NCBI GenBank assembly: GCA_965207165.1
Contig: OZ242265.1
Span: 1,240,001-1,304,000 of the forward strand
DNA from: JAAXHV01 sp965207165
Lineage (GTDB): Bacteria; Pseudomonadota; Gammaproteobacteria; Eutrophobiales; Eutrophobiaceae
Reading direction: 5' to 3'
Length of the DNA stretch: 64,000 bases
The position numbers and the translations under genes were made by a program. Each line of letters starts with the position of its first letter. Within the stretch, counting starts at the first letter, position 1. Shown here piece after piece: positions 34,841 through 43,944 of this stretch. The notes beneath the pieces were generated by a model, which saw only the letters and a list, made by a program, of their open reading frames with translations, had not been told where the DNA came from and searched no databases.

Positions 34841-37090
34841 TTACTTGTTGAGCGTTGATTGTTTCAGTATTTGTCCCATCTTTTGATACTCCCGGCGGGT
34901 AGCGTGCAGTAAATGTTCCATTGTCACTTCCGGCTCCACTTGTCCGTGCCTCCCCTCCTCTGCCGCCAGAAACGCTGCCGTGAGGGCAATGTTCCGTATA
35001 TAACCCCCGGAAATATGCAGCCGGTCAGCCAGGAATTCCATATCCAGATCTGCCGCCCGGGGCAGTTCCTCCGGCCAGATCTTGTTCCAGATTTTCAATC
35101 GCTCCTCCCTGTCCGGCAACGGAAAGTCAACACAGAAATGCAGGCGCCGGGTAAATGCGTCGTCCATGTTGCGGCGAAAGTTGGTGGCAAGGATTACTAT
35201 CCCGGCATACTGTTCCATCCTTTGCAGCAGGTAACCCACCTCGATATTGGCATGACGGTCATGGGCATCTTTCACTTCGCTGCGTTTGCCGAACAATGCC
35301 TCCGCTTCGTCAAAGAACAATATGGCATTGCTCGTTTCGCCCTCGTGGAATACTTCACTGAGATTCTTTTCCGTCTCGCCTATGTACTTGCTCACCACAG
35401 ACGACAAGTCAATCTTGTACAATGACAAGGCAAACTCGTTCGCAAGTACGTCTGCCGCCATCGTCTTGCCCGTCCCCGGCGGCCCCGAAAAAAGCAGGTG
35501 CAGACCCTTTCCCATGGCCAGCTTGTTGTCGAATCCCCAGTGTTCGTACACCAGGGCGCGATGTATGACCCTTGCCCTGATTTCCTCCAGCATCGACCTG
35601 GGTCCCGGAGCAAGCACCAAATCGTCCCACTTGTAACAGCTGCTGATATTCTGTGCGAGCCGTTCCAGTCCCCGGTTACTTTGCAGGCGGCAGGCGCGGC
35701 CCAGGTCCTCATTGTTGATAACCGTGTTCAGCGGGTCACGCCAACGACTGATACTTGTTGCCGTGGCCAGTGCATCGTGTATCTGTCCGGGGCTGAACTT
35801 GAAGCGGTCGGAAATTGCCGGTAAATCGATATCATCGGCAAGTCGCGGATATGCCTTTCGCATTAACCTCCAGAACTGTTCTCTTTCCTGCGTGTCGGCA
35901 CCTGGTACGGGGATACGAAAAAATGAATACCTGCCTGACAGGTCCCTGGGTTCCCATACCTGCTTCCCGGCGAAGAAGATCAGCCCGTTACGCTTGACCA
36001 GGATACTGATAAAGGTATGCAACAACGTATCATGCCGGGTCGCGGGTGTTTCCTTTGCGTTGTTCTTTTCCTCCGGCTGGCCAGGCAGCAAATCATCAAA
36101 ATTATCAAAATAAAGTGCGGCCTCCTGTAATTCCGCCTCTCTTACCAGCCCTGTGAGTTTACGCCTGAAATCAGCCGGCTTCAGCTGGATGACTGATGCC
36201 AGATTGACGCTGAGCAGTTTAAGCCCGGCAACCTGGCACAACCCCTCGGCTATGGAATGCTTTCCTGTTCCATACCTCCCCTGCAGGTACAATATTGCGC
36301 ATTTCTGTTCAAGATCCATATTGCGCACCAGCGCCAGCAGGCTGTTTTTAAATTCTTCCCTTATCAGTAAATCGTCCAGGCACAGCCGGGGCTCATGACA
36401 AGTGGCACAGTCGTCCATCTCAGGGGACATATTATCCGAACCGAGCAGGTAATCCCTTATGCGTCCATCCGTTTTGACTACCCGGTTAAGTAACGGCTGG
36501 CCAGGCCGGTGAGTTTCATCCTCCAGGTAAATCAGGTTTGCCCGAACCAGGGGGGCAGTAGTTGCAAACAGGCTGAACCTTCCTATCTTGCCGTAATCGC
36601 TATTGCATGGCCCCTGTAACAGTTTCAGGACCAGGCCTACGTTCGGTCTTATCTGGTTCTTGTCATCCTGCAGGTATGCAAAAAAACGCTGGTACCGGTT
36701 ACTCATTTCCGGAGCCAGGCTGATAAGCAGGATATCGACTTCATCAGGCGAGAGTTGGAACAGTTCCCTGAGCCGTTCCAGGCGCAGGGCGACATTCCTT
36801 TCGTAACTCCCTGTCTTCCTGAAGATAATCTCCCTTTTCTGCTGTTCCATCATCTGCTCAAGCCGGACATTCAGTTCGGGTTGTTTTGCCGGTTCTTTTG
36901 TTATTGCCGCAACCGCTTCCTGTATCAAAGTGTCAATTTCATACTCTGATATTCCGTACATCTTCATCAGGTTGGCTTCCGAACTCACCTGCCGGCGGAC
37001 GATTTCCACCTCCGCCATGATCATCAGATCTATGCGTTTCAACTCAGCCAGTAAATGCTCAATCGACGTTTCATAATAAGTCTTGCTCAC
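34841..37090 (-). CDS. AAA+ ATPase (Afp15/Pvc15-like)
   Basis: 749 residues. The C-terminal AAA+ domain is complete: Walker A SGPPGTGKT (about 534-542), Walker B ILFFDEAEALFG (about 588-600), sensor 1 ILATNFRRN and arginine-finger region. A second, degenerate P-loop (GRYGTGKHS, about 269-277) lies in the middle, so the protein has two AAA modules of which the first is probably weak. Pvc15-type ATPases are needed for cargo loading or assembly in eCIS. The ATPase is a hallmark separating eCIS from contractile phages. Confidence 0.95.
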   Translation of the reverse strand: MSKTYYETSIEHLLAELKRIDLMIMAEVEIVRRQVSSEANLMKMYGISEYEIDTLIQEAVAAITKEPAKQPELNVRLEQMMEQQKREIIFRKTGSYERNVALRLERLRELFQLSPDEVDILLISLAPEMSNRYQRFFAYLQDDKNQIRPNVGLVLKLLQGPCNSDYGKIGRFSLFATTAPLVRANLIYLEDETHRPGQPLLNRVVKTDGRIRDYLLGSDNMSPEMDDCATCHEPRLCLDDLLIREEFKNSLLALVRNMDLEQKCAILYLQGRYGTGKHSIAEGLCQVAGLKLLSVNLASVIQLKPADFRRKLTGLVREAELQEAALYFDNFDDLLPGQPEEKNNAKETPATRHDTLLHTFISILVKRNGLIFFAGKQVWEPRDLSGRYSFFRIPVPGADTQEREQFWRLMRKAYPRLADDIDLPAISDRFKFSPGQIHDALATATSISRWRDPLNTVINNEDLGRACRLQSNRGLERLAQNISSCYKWDDLVLAPGPRSMLEEIRARVIHRALVYEHWGFDNKLAMGKGLHLLFSGPPGTGKTMAADVLANEFALSLYKIDLSSVVSKYIGETEKNLSEVFHEGETSNAILFFDEAEALFGKRSEVKDAHDRHANIEVGYLLQRMEQYAGIVILATNFRRNMDDAFTRRLHFCVDFPLPDREERLKIWNKIWPEELPRAADLDMEFLADRLHISGGYIRNIALTAAFLAAEEGRHGQVEPEVTMEHLLHATRREYQKMGQILKQSTLNK

Positions 37091-37158
37091 AGCCGTTTCC
37101 CGGTATTCCTGCCCATACCCTGTACGGTGACTAAATCCATGCCCCCCTGCTCCAGGTT

Positions 37159-38445
37159 TCAGAGGAGAAAGGAAACTGTTATGAATTCTGCCGGGCGGAA
37201 TACCGCCAGGCCTACCTTGATATTCAGACTGGTCTGGGGCGCATCCCCGTCCGGACCGATTTGGACGAAGTAAGCATCAGATGCCTTTGTCCCCGACAGC
37301 GCGCCGTCCCTCCATAAATTATCGAGGTAGGAGGCAACGGCCGTCTTCAGCCTGTTCCAGGTCCGGCCCATGTTCGCATCACCGGTCGCTGCCGCCGTGA
37401 TTTGCTTCAAATTCCGTTCGATTTTGAGGAATAAACGCCTGGTAGTAATGTAACGCCATTCATCGCTGTTGCCGTCCAGCGTCCGGGCTCCCCACACCAC
37501 AGTCCCCTTGTCCCTGAATGTGCGAATTGCATTGATCGATTTACCTGTTCCGGCATCCACGTTCATGGGCCCCTGGTCGAGGCTGCTGTATTTTATTACG
37601 GGCCCGGTTACTGCCTGCAGGTGGATATCGGAAACGGCTCTCCACACGCCGCGCTGATGGTCCGCTTTCGCATAAACCCCGGCGACGGCAGCACTGGGCG
37701 GCAAGGAAACCGCAGGTTTCCCCAGCAACCTCCTGACCCCCTTGATATGGGCATCGACGGTCATATCAGCCAGGGTAACCGGGGCAGCGCCGTCAATGAC
37801 AATGCTGACGGAAGCGTCTGTGTGACGGTAACGCAGCACCGACTGCAGATAGGGGGAATAAGCTGCGCCATAATTCAGGAAGCTGTTACCCAGGCCGCTG
37901 CGGAAGTTGGATATGGTATCCGCATGGTGCAAATCTATGAGCGCTAAACGGTCCCCTGCTCCGCCACACTGGGACAACATCGCCTGACAATAACGATAAT
38001 ACTGGTCAACGGGCAACTGTACTGCATCCGCCGGCAACAGCAGGTCGACTTCCTCGTCTTTCAGTAATTCCAACCCGGCCAGGAGTTGGTCGATATTGAT
38101 CGCATCGGCATGTGACCCGGCCGATACGACACGGCATGCAGCGCCGCCGTTGGCAAAATACAGTTGGATACTGTGATACACGCAATAAACAAGCCTGGGT
38201 GCGGTAGACAAGGCATAGGCCGCAGTATCCCCTGTGGAGGTATCGATGGCGACGTCGAACGGGGTTGCCTCGGCCTGTCCGAACACCTGCTCATATTCCC
38301 TGAGTGAGCGGACCAGGACCGGTTTCATGAGCGGCCCCGTCTCCGTATATCCGACAAATGCGGCAACAGTATCCGAACCGGATAACTCCGGAGTGCGCAA
38401 ACCTGTTTGTTCCACGATATAAGTGTCAGGTGTGTTTAATTGCAT
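37159..38445 (-). CDS. Contractile sheath protein, third paralog
   Basis: 428 residues from the ATG with AGAGGAAT upstream; the longer in-frame ORF reaches back into the tape-measure gene and was rejected. The start (TPDTYIVEQTGLRTPELSGS) and end (SLNIKVGLAVFRPAEFITVS) match the sheath proteins at 61228 and 62860, including the VYHSIQLYFANGGAACRVVS region. It is shorter than those and lies between tape measure and ATPase, not with the other sheath genes, suggesting a special ring such as the baseplate-proximal or cap-proximal sheath. Confidence 0.9.
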   Translation of the reverse strand: MQLNTPDTYIVEQTGLRTPELSGSDTVAAFVGYTETGPLMKPVLVRSLREYEQVFGQAEATPFDVAIDTSTGDTAAYALSTAPRLVYCVYHSIQLYFANGGAACRVVSAGSHADAINIDQLLAGLELLKDEEVDLLLPADAVQLPVDQYYRYCQAMLSQCGGAGDRLALIDLHHADTISNFRSGLGNSFLNYGAAYSPYLQSVLRYRHTDASVSIVIDGAAPVTLADMTVDAHIKGVRRLLGKPAVSLPPSAAVAGVYAKADHQRGVWRAVSDIHLQAVTGPVIKYSSLDQGPMNVDAGTGKSINAIRTFRDKGTVVWGARTLDGNSDEWRYITTRRLFLKIERNLKQITAAATGDANMGRTWNRLKTAVASYLDNLWRDGALSGTKASDAYFVQIGPDGDAPQTSLNIKVGLAVFRPAEFITVSFLL

Positions 38446-38474
38446 GGTTATTCCTCTGGTTAAATTAATACGAC

Positions 38475-40127
38475 TCATCCCCAATGAACCAGGATCGCAT
38501 AGTCCATCCAGGGCAGTTTCACGACCCCTATCGGCCAGGGCAGCCGTTGTATCAGGATATCCTGTACCTGGTTTTCCACCTGCAACTGCCAGTTTCCTGA
38601 GCATGGCCGGAGGATCCCCTCGCGTTGCAGGAAGTCCGTCCTGATCCGGTCGGCAGACATATTGGACAATACGTTCCAGTGAAGCTTCAGCGCCGCAAAC
38701 AGCGCATCGCATTCACCCTGCTCCCTTTCCGTCGGCGTAAAACCGGCAGGAACCGGGCGATACAATTCCAGGCCGCATAACAGCTTGTTCAGTGATAACA
38801 GTGATTCCGGAGTTTCCGGATCGGGCGCGACCAGGTGCTGCAATAAAAATGCCGCCCGTTGCGCGGCAAGATCGTCAATAAAGCTGCCGCCGTCCGCCAG
38901 GCCCAGGTTCCTGAAGAATCTCGGCAGATACGGCCAGAGAATGACCAGGCCGGCGTTATGGATAAAATCCTCGTCTGCGTCAGTGAACGGGTCCCGTGAC
39001 GGGGTGCGGACGTTTGCCGTTGCTGCTCCTGCTTCCCCCGTTTCCGGCTTCTGTCCCCGGGCACCGGAGGTCAAGCCGCTTTCCACACCGCTGCCCGGCC
39101 CTGGCGCTGTGAGGCCGGCGCTCAACCTGTTAACCAGATCGGGCAAAGGAGTACTGAATCTGTGACGCCTTTGCGCTGACGGCCCGGCAGCCTCCACCAA
39201 TACGGCAAGCAGGCGGCGGCAGACGGCGTAATTGCCGCCGCTAATCGATACCAATGTCTCCTGCAGCGCTGTTCCGGGATTGAATCCACCGGCCGTTCCA
39301 CGGACGAGCCCTGACAGGACATTACGCCAGTAATGCTCCCGCAACCTTGCAGCATCAGGCACCGAATAGACCTCCGGCGAGTGCCCTGAAGCGCCAATTC
39401 CGTAATTGCCCTCCCGGTTGTCCGGCGCCACCGGTGCAGCATCTTCGATACTCCGGCGCATTCCTTCGGAAGCCGGTCCTCCGGCCGGTAGCCGTCCGGG
39501 CGGACTGGTGCTGCGTACGTTCTCCTGCCTCTTCAATCCGGCAAATAACGCTTCTGCGTCTCTCAACCACTGAACTGCCAGCTTGACCTTGTTTTCCGGC
39601 AGATACAGCCTGCCGATACGGGACAGGCAGTTATCGGAAAACTGGTTTACCAGGCGCCTGGCCGCGACTCCATCCCTGAGCACATCCGGCAGCAATTCTT
39701 TTAGTTCAGCCGGATAATTAACGCAAAGCTGTTCCACCAATTGTTCCAGCGCCTGTTTATCGAGCTTTTCCGCCCACCAGGGCAAGGTGCCGGTTTCGAG
39801 AAAATAACGGAATATGGTTAACTGCCTTTCCTGCCTGGATACTGTTGCTGCAGTGTGATTGTCATCGGCAATTTTGCCGAGTTGCTGCGCGACACGCATT
39901 GGTATCTCGGCAGCCAGGTTTTCCGGTTTTATATTGCCCAGGTCCAGTTCAAGCCTGTCGATTCGATACTCCGTATCCGCGCCGGCGAGCCCTGAAAAAC
40001 ACTCGTCCAGCAACTGTTCAATCCTGTGCCGGTAAATATTGATTATTTTGTGTTCCAGTTGCACTGCCTGCTCACGCGCAGGGAACTGCAACCTGAAAGT
40101 CAGCCGTTTGATAACGTGCTGCTGCAT
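38475..40127 (-). CDS. eCIS tape-measure protein (Afp14/Pvc14-like, CIS_TMP)
   Basis: 550 residues. The N-terminus has the contractile injection system tape-measure pattern (HKIINIYRHRIEQLLDECFS, then EYRIDRLELDLGNI). The middle is helical with FLETGTLPWWAEK, and the C-terminal part carries LILHWNVLSNMS-like and LPWPIGVVKLPWMD sequences. These proteins set particle length. At 550 residues it is much shorter than many Afp14-type proteins, which may mean short particles. It lies between the baseplate gene and a sheath paralog. Confidence 0.85.
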   Translation of the reverse strand: MQQHVIKRLTFRLQFPAREQAVQLEHKIINIYRHRIEQLLDECFSGLAGADTEYRIDRLELDLGNIKPENLAAEIPMRVAQQLGKIADDNHTAATVSRQERQLTIFRYFLETGTLPWWAEKLDKQALEQLVEQLCVNYPAELKELLPDVLRDGVAARRLVNQFSDNCLSRIGRLYLPENKVKLAVQWLRDAEALFAGLKRQENVRSTSPPGRLPAGGPASEGMRRSIEDAAPVAPDNREGNYGIGASGHSPEVYSVPDAARLREHYWRNVLSGLVRGTAGGFNPGTALQETLVSISGGNYAVCRRLLAVLVEAAGPSAQRRHRFSTPLPDLVNRLSAGLTAPGPGSGVESGLTSGARGQKPETGEAGAATANVRTPSRDPFTDADEDFIHNAGLVILWPYLPRFFRNLGLADGGSFIDDLAAQRAAFLLQHLVAPDPETPESLLSLNKLLCGLELYRPVPAGFTPTEREQGECDALFAALKLHWNVLSNMSADRIRTDFLQREGILRPCSGNWQLQVENQVQDILIQRLPWPIGVVKLPWMDYAILVHWG

Positions 40128-40149
40128 GACCGGGTCCGGCTCAACCGAA

Positions 40150-42822
40150 CTATACCAACCAGCCGAGTAATTTGTTCGCTGCTATAGCCGTGCGTATTTT
40201 CTGACTGTTGGTCCGGGCTGCCGCTTTTGCCTGCAGCCATGCCTTGTAGTCAACTTCAAACTTCTTGAGCATCTTGTCTTCAAGCCAGTACAGGTGCGGG
40301 GTGATGTGTGCGGGCGTTTCTTTCCTGATCACTTCAGCCACCAGGTCGCGAAACCGTTGTCCAACTGTGACGGCCGCAGCCCTGGCCCCCGCAGCCGGGA
40401 AAATAAAGCTGAGCCGGCAGGAGTACGGGTCGGGGTACAGGGGATGGCGATTTATGCGTGCATGCTTATTCTCCTTCTTGAACGCCGGTTTAAAAGGCAC
40501 GTCTATTTCAAGACAACCCGGCGTGTCACAGCGGACCTTGTGTACACCGTTCAATGCGTCTGCCCGGGACCCGCTGATAAAGATCGTATCCCCCGTGTCC
40601 AGACCGTGCAGGCCGGGTGCGGTAATTGCCGTTGTATGATGAGTCTCGTCAAGGAGTTGCTCTCCCTCGCCGATCTTGCTGATACCCCTGGACAAGGAAA
40701 TGAGTGAATCCTGTTTCTGTAATCCCGCTATCCAGATTCCGGTTTCAGGAATGTTCGGGTCTGCGGGAGCTACGTAAGTGTCCGGAATAAGAAAGTCATA
40801 TTCATCAACAACTTCAACCGGGTACACGGATTGCAGGTAATTGCCCCCCGGCGTCTGCATAAAACCTACTTCATCCTGGTCCTGCAACCCGTGCTTGCGC
40901 CTCCCGGCGCACAGTACCTTATCCGGCACATCCGCCCCCTGAAAGGTGACGTGCCCGTTCGGCAACACCGGTCGCAACAGGATATGGTCGATCAGATGGA
41001 ACCCTTCAACACCCTGCAGCGAATGACGTTCATCACTACCGATATCCAGCAACCGCCTGATACGTTTTTCCAGCCCCGACACATTGTCGGTGTCCCAGGT
41101 ATTCCCGTCCGTGTAATTAAGGCCTTTGGCGCGGTTCCGGCTCAACTCTGCGCAATCCTGCAGGAAACGCCGCTTTGCCGGGATGACCCTTACCGTGGCG
41201 GGAACCGGTTCTCCTGAAGCGCCGGTTTCCTCGATCGGATACAACGCTCCTCCAGGTGTAAAGTCCTGCCCGTGGCGCGCCAGCAGGTGATCCAGGAACC
41301 GGTTCATCCGGTCGGCATCGACCTCGGGGTCGGCGACCAGTTCATCCAGCCAGGCATGGTAACCGGCATCATAGTTTGCAATGACATCTTCAGCCCCTGC
41401 CACCTGCGCCGGCAGCGGGGCGGCAAAGTACGTCGGCGCCGGCATATCCGTTGCGGCAATCTCCTTATCCGGCTTAACTGCGAACAACTCCCGCGCGTTA
41501 GCCAGTTGCGCCAGGTAATTCAGCATAAGCTGATCGAATACCAGCAGGTACGCCTGTAACTGCTTTGCCTGGGCCCGGCGCAGATCATCCGCCGAACCGG
41601 ACAAGCCATGCCTGCCTACCCCGAAATTGATCGGCAATTCTTCCTGCGTGGAGACAAAATCAGTCAGGTCCCTGTGCTGTCCGCCAGGCGCCTTCAAATC
41701 CGCAGACACTACCCGTGTGTCAGCCGCCTTTCTTTCCCGCTCCTGCCGCCGTTCCACTTTACTTACAACAACGTCATTGTCGGGCGATACTACATTTGCG
41801 CCATCATGGCTGTACAGGGTAATGTCTCCGTCCGAGAGAAACTGTCCAACCGGCTTCAATACCGGTCGTGAATTAACCGGGTCCCGCAGTTTCAATACCC
41901 ACTCTACGGGCGTTTGCCTGCCCTGTGACAACAGGACGTTCCTGACCGCAGTGACGCGTTCAACCTGCATCAATACAGTAACGATATCCGCCGTAAAGAT
42001 TTCAGTTATGCGTTGAAAACTCTCCAGTTCTCCATCATCCAGAAACCCGTTATCCAGCGGCGGTCCGTTGAAAATCTCTTCAACTTCACGGCCTGATTCC
42101 AGCCGGCTTTCCAGTGTATGGAATGCCGGGCGCGGTGACAGGTAACCGTGCAAACGTTCATAGACGCCGGCAAGAACCTCGTTAACGTCGGCATTCCGGT
42201 CAATTTCGATATCCGCCTTGATGGTTACTTCTGCATCACCGAGTACGTGTACCTGCGCGATGTCCTCCCCGACATTGCGACATTTTCGCATCCGCTTCCA
42301 TACATTGTTTATGACACGCTGGTCACTGTCGCTGCCATCCAGTTCGAGCAGGACCCTGTATAAACCGTTCAGTCCAGGCTGTTGGCCGGATTCGGCTCCG
42401 GTGAACGGAAAGCTGATCGATGCCGATGCCTGGTCATAGACTACCGGCGTTTCGGCGGCTTCCGCTTTTTCCAGCCAGGCGTTCCTTACGCCTTTTATGT
42501 CGATCAACAGCTTACGGTAATCCATGATAGTCAGCGGGTTGACCGTCAGAATTTCCCTGGCGGAAAAGAACTGTTTACCGGAAGAACTGCCGTCCGGATT
42601 GGACGCCAGCAGATCCTGCACGTCAAATCCAAGCCGGTAACTCAAATCGGTGATGGCGTAACAAAGAGTTTCCAGCAAGGTGATGCCGGGGTCGGTCGGA
42701 TTATAGTCTGTCCAGACATGGCCGGCCAGGCCGGCTATGATCTGCTGTCCTTCGGCACGCAGCCGCGCATAGTCCATACCGGGCTCGAGTGGTTCATTGG
42801 TGATGGTTAATGGTTCAATCAT
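40150..42822 (-). CDS. Baseplate protein Afp12/Pvc12-like
   Basis: 890 residues. The N-terminus (LRAEGQQIIAGLAGHVWTDY, then DPGITLLETLCYAITDLSYRLGF) is the mark of the large Afp12-type baseplate wedge proteins, which share the TDxGITLLE pattern with phage baseplate J/gp6 families. It should form the wedge ring of the baseplate with the Afp11-like protein at 43945. Its start overlaps the coiled-coil gene by 8 bp, implying coupled translation. Confidence 0.9.
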   Translation of the reverse strand: MIEPLTITNEPLEPGMDYARLRAEGQQIIAGLAGHVWTDYNPTDPGITLLETLCYAITDLSYRLGFDVQDLLASNPDGSSSGKQFFSAREILTVNPLTIMDYRKLLIDIKGVRNAWLEKAEAAETPVVYDQASASISFPFTGAESGQQPGLNGLYRVLLELDGSDSDQRVINNVWKRMRKCRNVGEDIAQVHVLGDAEVTIKADIEIDRNADVNEVLAGVYERLHGYLSPRPAFHTLESRLESGREVEEIFNGPPLDNGFLDDGELESFQRITEIFTADIVTVLMQVERVTAVRNVLLSQGRQTPVEWVLKLRDPVNSRPVLKPVGQFLSDGDITLYSHDGANVVSPDNDVVVSKVERRQERERKAADTRVVSADLKAPGGQHRDLTDFVSTQEELPINFGVGRHGLSGSADDLRRAQAKQLQAYLLVFDQLMLNYLAQLANARELFAVKPDKEIAATDMPAPTYFAAPLPAQVAGAEDVIANYDAGYHAWLDELVADPEVDADRMNRFLDHLLARHGQDFTPGGALYPIEETGASGEPVPATVRVIPAKRRFLQDCAELSRNRAKGLNYTDGNTWDTDNVSGLEKRIRRLLDIGSDERHSLQGVEGFHLIDHILLRPVLPNGHVTFQGADVPDKVLCAGRRKHGLQDQDEVGFMQTPGGNYLQSVYPVEVVDEYDFLIPDTYVAPADPNIPETGIWIAGLQKQDSLISLSRGISKIGEGEQLLDETHHTTAITAPGLHGLDTGDTIFISGSRADALNGVHKVRCDTPGCLEIDVPFKPAFKKENKHARINRHPLYPDPYSCRLSFIFPAAGARAAAVTVGQRFRDLVAEVIRKETPAHITPHLYWLEDKMLKKFEVDYKAWLQAKAAARTNSQKIRTAIAANKLLGWLV

Positions 42823-43018
42823 GTGACTCTCCCTCGATCGATTGGGGGTGTGTTATATCTTCGGCTGAAAGTTCTTTGAGAACCAGGATCGCGCCCTGGA
42901 TTCGAAACAGCGTCTCCCGCAGTTCCGTCCGCTCCCGTTCCAGGCGCTGCAACCTGGCATTACCCTGCTCGAACTGCTGGTTCAGCTCAGCGAGCCGCGC
43001 ATTAATCTGCTGATCCAT
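42815..43018 (-). CDS. Small coiled-coil protein
   Basis: 67 residues, almost entirely one heptad-like helix (ARLAELNQQFEQGNARLQRL and following). A longer in-frame ORF extends into the upstream gene and was rejected because MDQQINARL begins just after that gene's stop. It overlaps the start of the Afp12-like gene by 8 bp. It may be a chaperone or a trimerising piece of the fibre/baseplate. No family recognised. Confidence 0.55.
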   Translation of the reverse strand: MDQQINARLAELNQQFEQGNARLQRLERERTELRETLFRIQGAILVLKELSAEDITHPQSIEGESHD

Positions 43019-43067
43019 GATTACCTCAACTGCTCCGGGTCCCGGATAATGAAATAGGCGCTTGTGT

Positions 43068-43838
43068 CTATTTATAGCGCAGTGCAATCCTGTAGAAGTC
43101 CTTGTCCGCGTCTCCTTCCCTCCACCTTTCAAAATGGATGCCTGACACAACCTTGTTGTCCGGGACGTCAATAATCCAGTTTCCATATTTGGTTCCATCT
43201 TTGTAGCCATGAAAACCGGTTTGCTGTACGTCACCGGTAAGTTTCAACGATGCTGCCTGTAACAAGTTGCTGGCCCGTACACTGCCTTCGACATTCACCT
43301 TCGCCCAGGTTGTATTTTCGGTACCGATGGACAGCTTGCCGTTGTTATGGATCTTCAGTTCCGTCGTACCGTTACTCCTGGCAAACTTGAGCCCCCCGCT
43401 GTCACGCGCCTGCACCCTGTCGGCCGCTACGTGTTTGTTGTTGTCCAGGGTGAGGTTGCCGCCCGTCGTTACATCTCCATCAACGCGCAAGCCGTTCGAG
43501 CCCGGGTCGGTATTTGCAGTATCTCCGATATAAACGCCGCCGTTGACAGCCAGTCGTGCCGTCGGCTCCGTAAAACCGGCACCAATGCCGACGTTTCCAT
43601 GTACGAACAGGCCGTTATCAGGCGCACTGTCATTGTTTGGCGATACGCTCAGGTTACCGCTGACCGACAACCTGGCAAGCGGCTGGTCGTGCCCCAGACC
43701 CAGGCTGCCGTCAGCTTCAAACAGGTCGCTGTCGGCCAGGTTAAGACCTGCGTCAATCAGGTCGGCGAACTGTTCCTGCGTCGGTCTTTTACCGGTCCTG
43801 AAATAGGATTTTAAAGTTGTTCTGCTCTGTTGAGACAT
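43068..43838 (-). CDS. Fibre-like protein of the eCIS
   Basis: 256 residues from MSQQSRTTLKSYFRTGKRPT (AGGAGG upstream; the Met 12 codons earlier was rejected). That N-terminus, with FADLIDAGLN, matches baseplate-anchoring segments of tail fibres. The middle has repeated short beta units (LARLSVSGNLSV, NGLFVHGNVGIG, ARLAVNGGVYIG, NGLRVDGDVTTGGNL), as in trimeric beta-helical fibres. The C-terminus forms a separate end domain. It probably binds target cells, in the position of Afp13/Pvc13, though much shorter than those. Confidence 0.7.
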   Translation of the reverse strand: MSQQSRTTLKSYFRTGKRPTQEQFADLIDAGLNLADSDLFEADGSLGLGHDQPLARLSVSGNLSVSPNNDSAPDNGLFVHGNVGIGAGFTEPTARLAVNGGVYIGDTANTDPGSNGLRVDGDVTTGGNLTLDNNKHVAADRVQARDSGGLKFARSNGTTELKIHNNGKLSIGTENTTWAKVNVEGSVRASNLLQAASLKLTGDVQQTGFHGYKDGTKYGNWIIDVPDNKVVSGIHFERWREGDADKDFYRIALRYK

Positions 43839-43944
43839 GTTGTACTCCTCCTGGGGAATAATGACGAATTTCAATTACATGCGGATAACCGAAGCGGCGT
43901 AATCTGCGCGTCACAAACCCCGCTGGGCTCCGGTTACAATTTGT

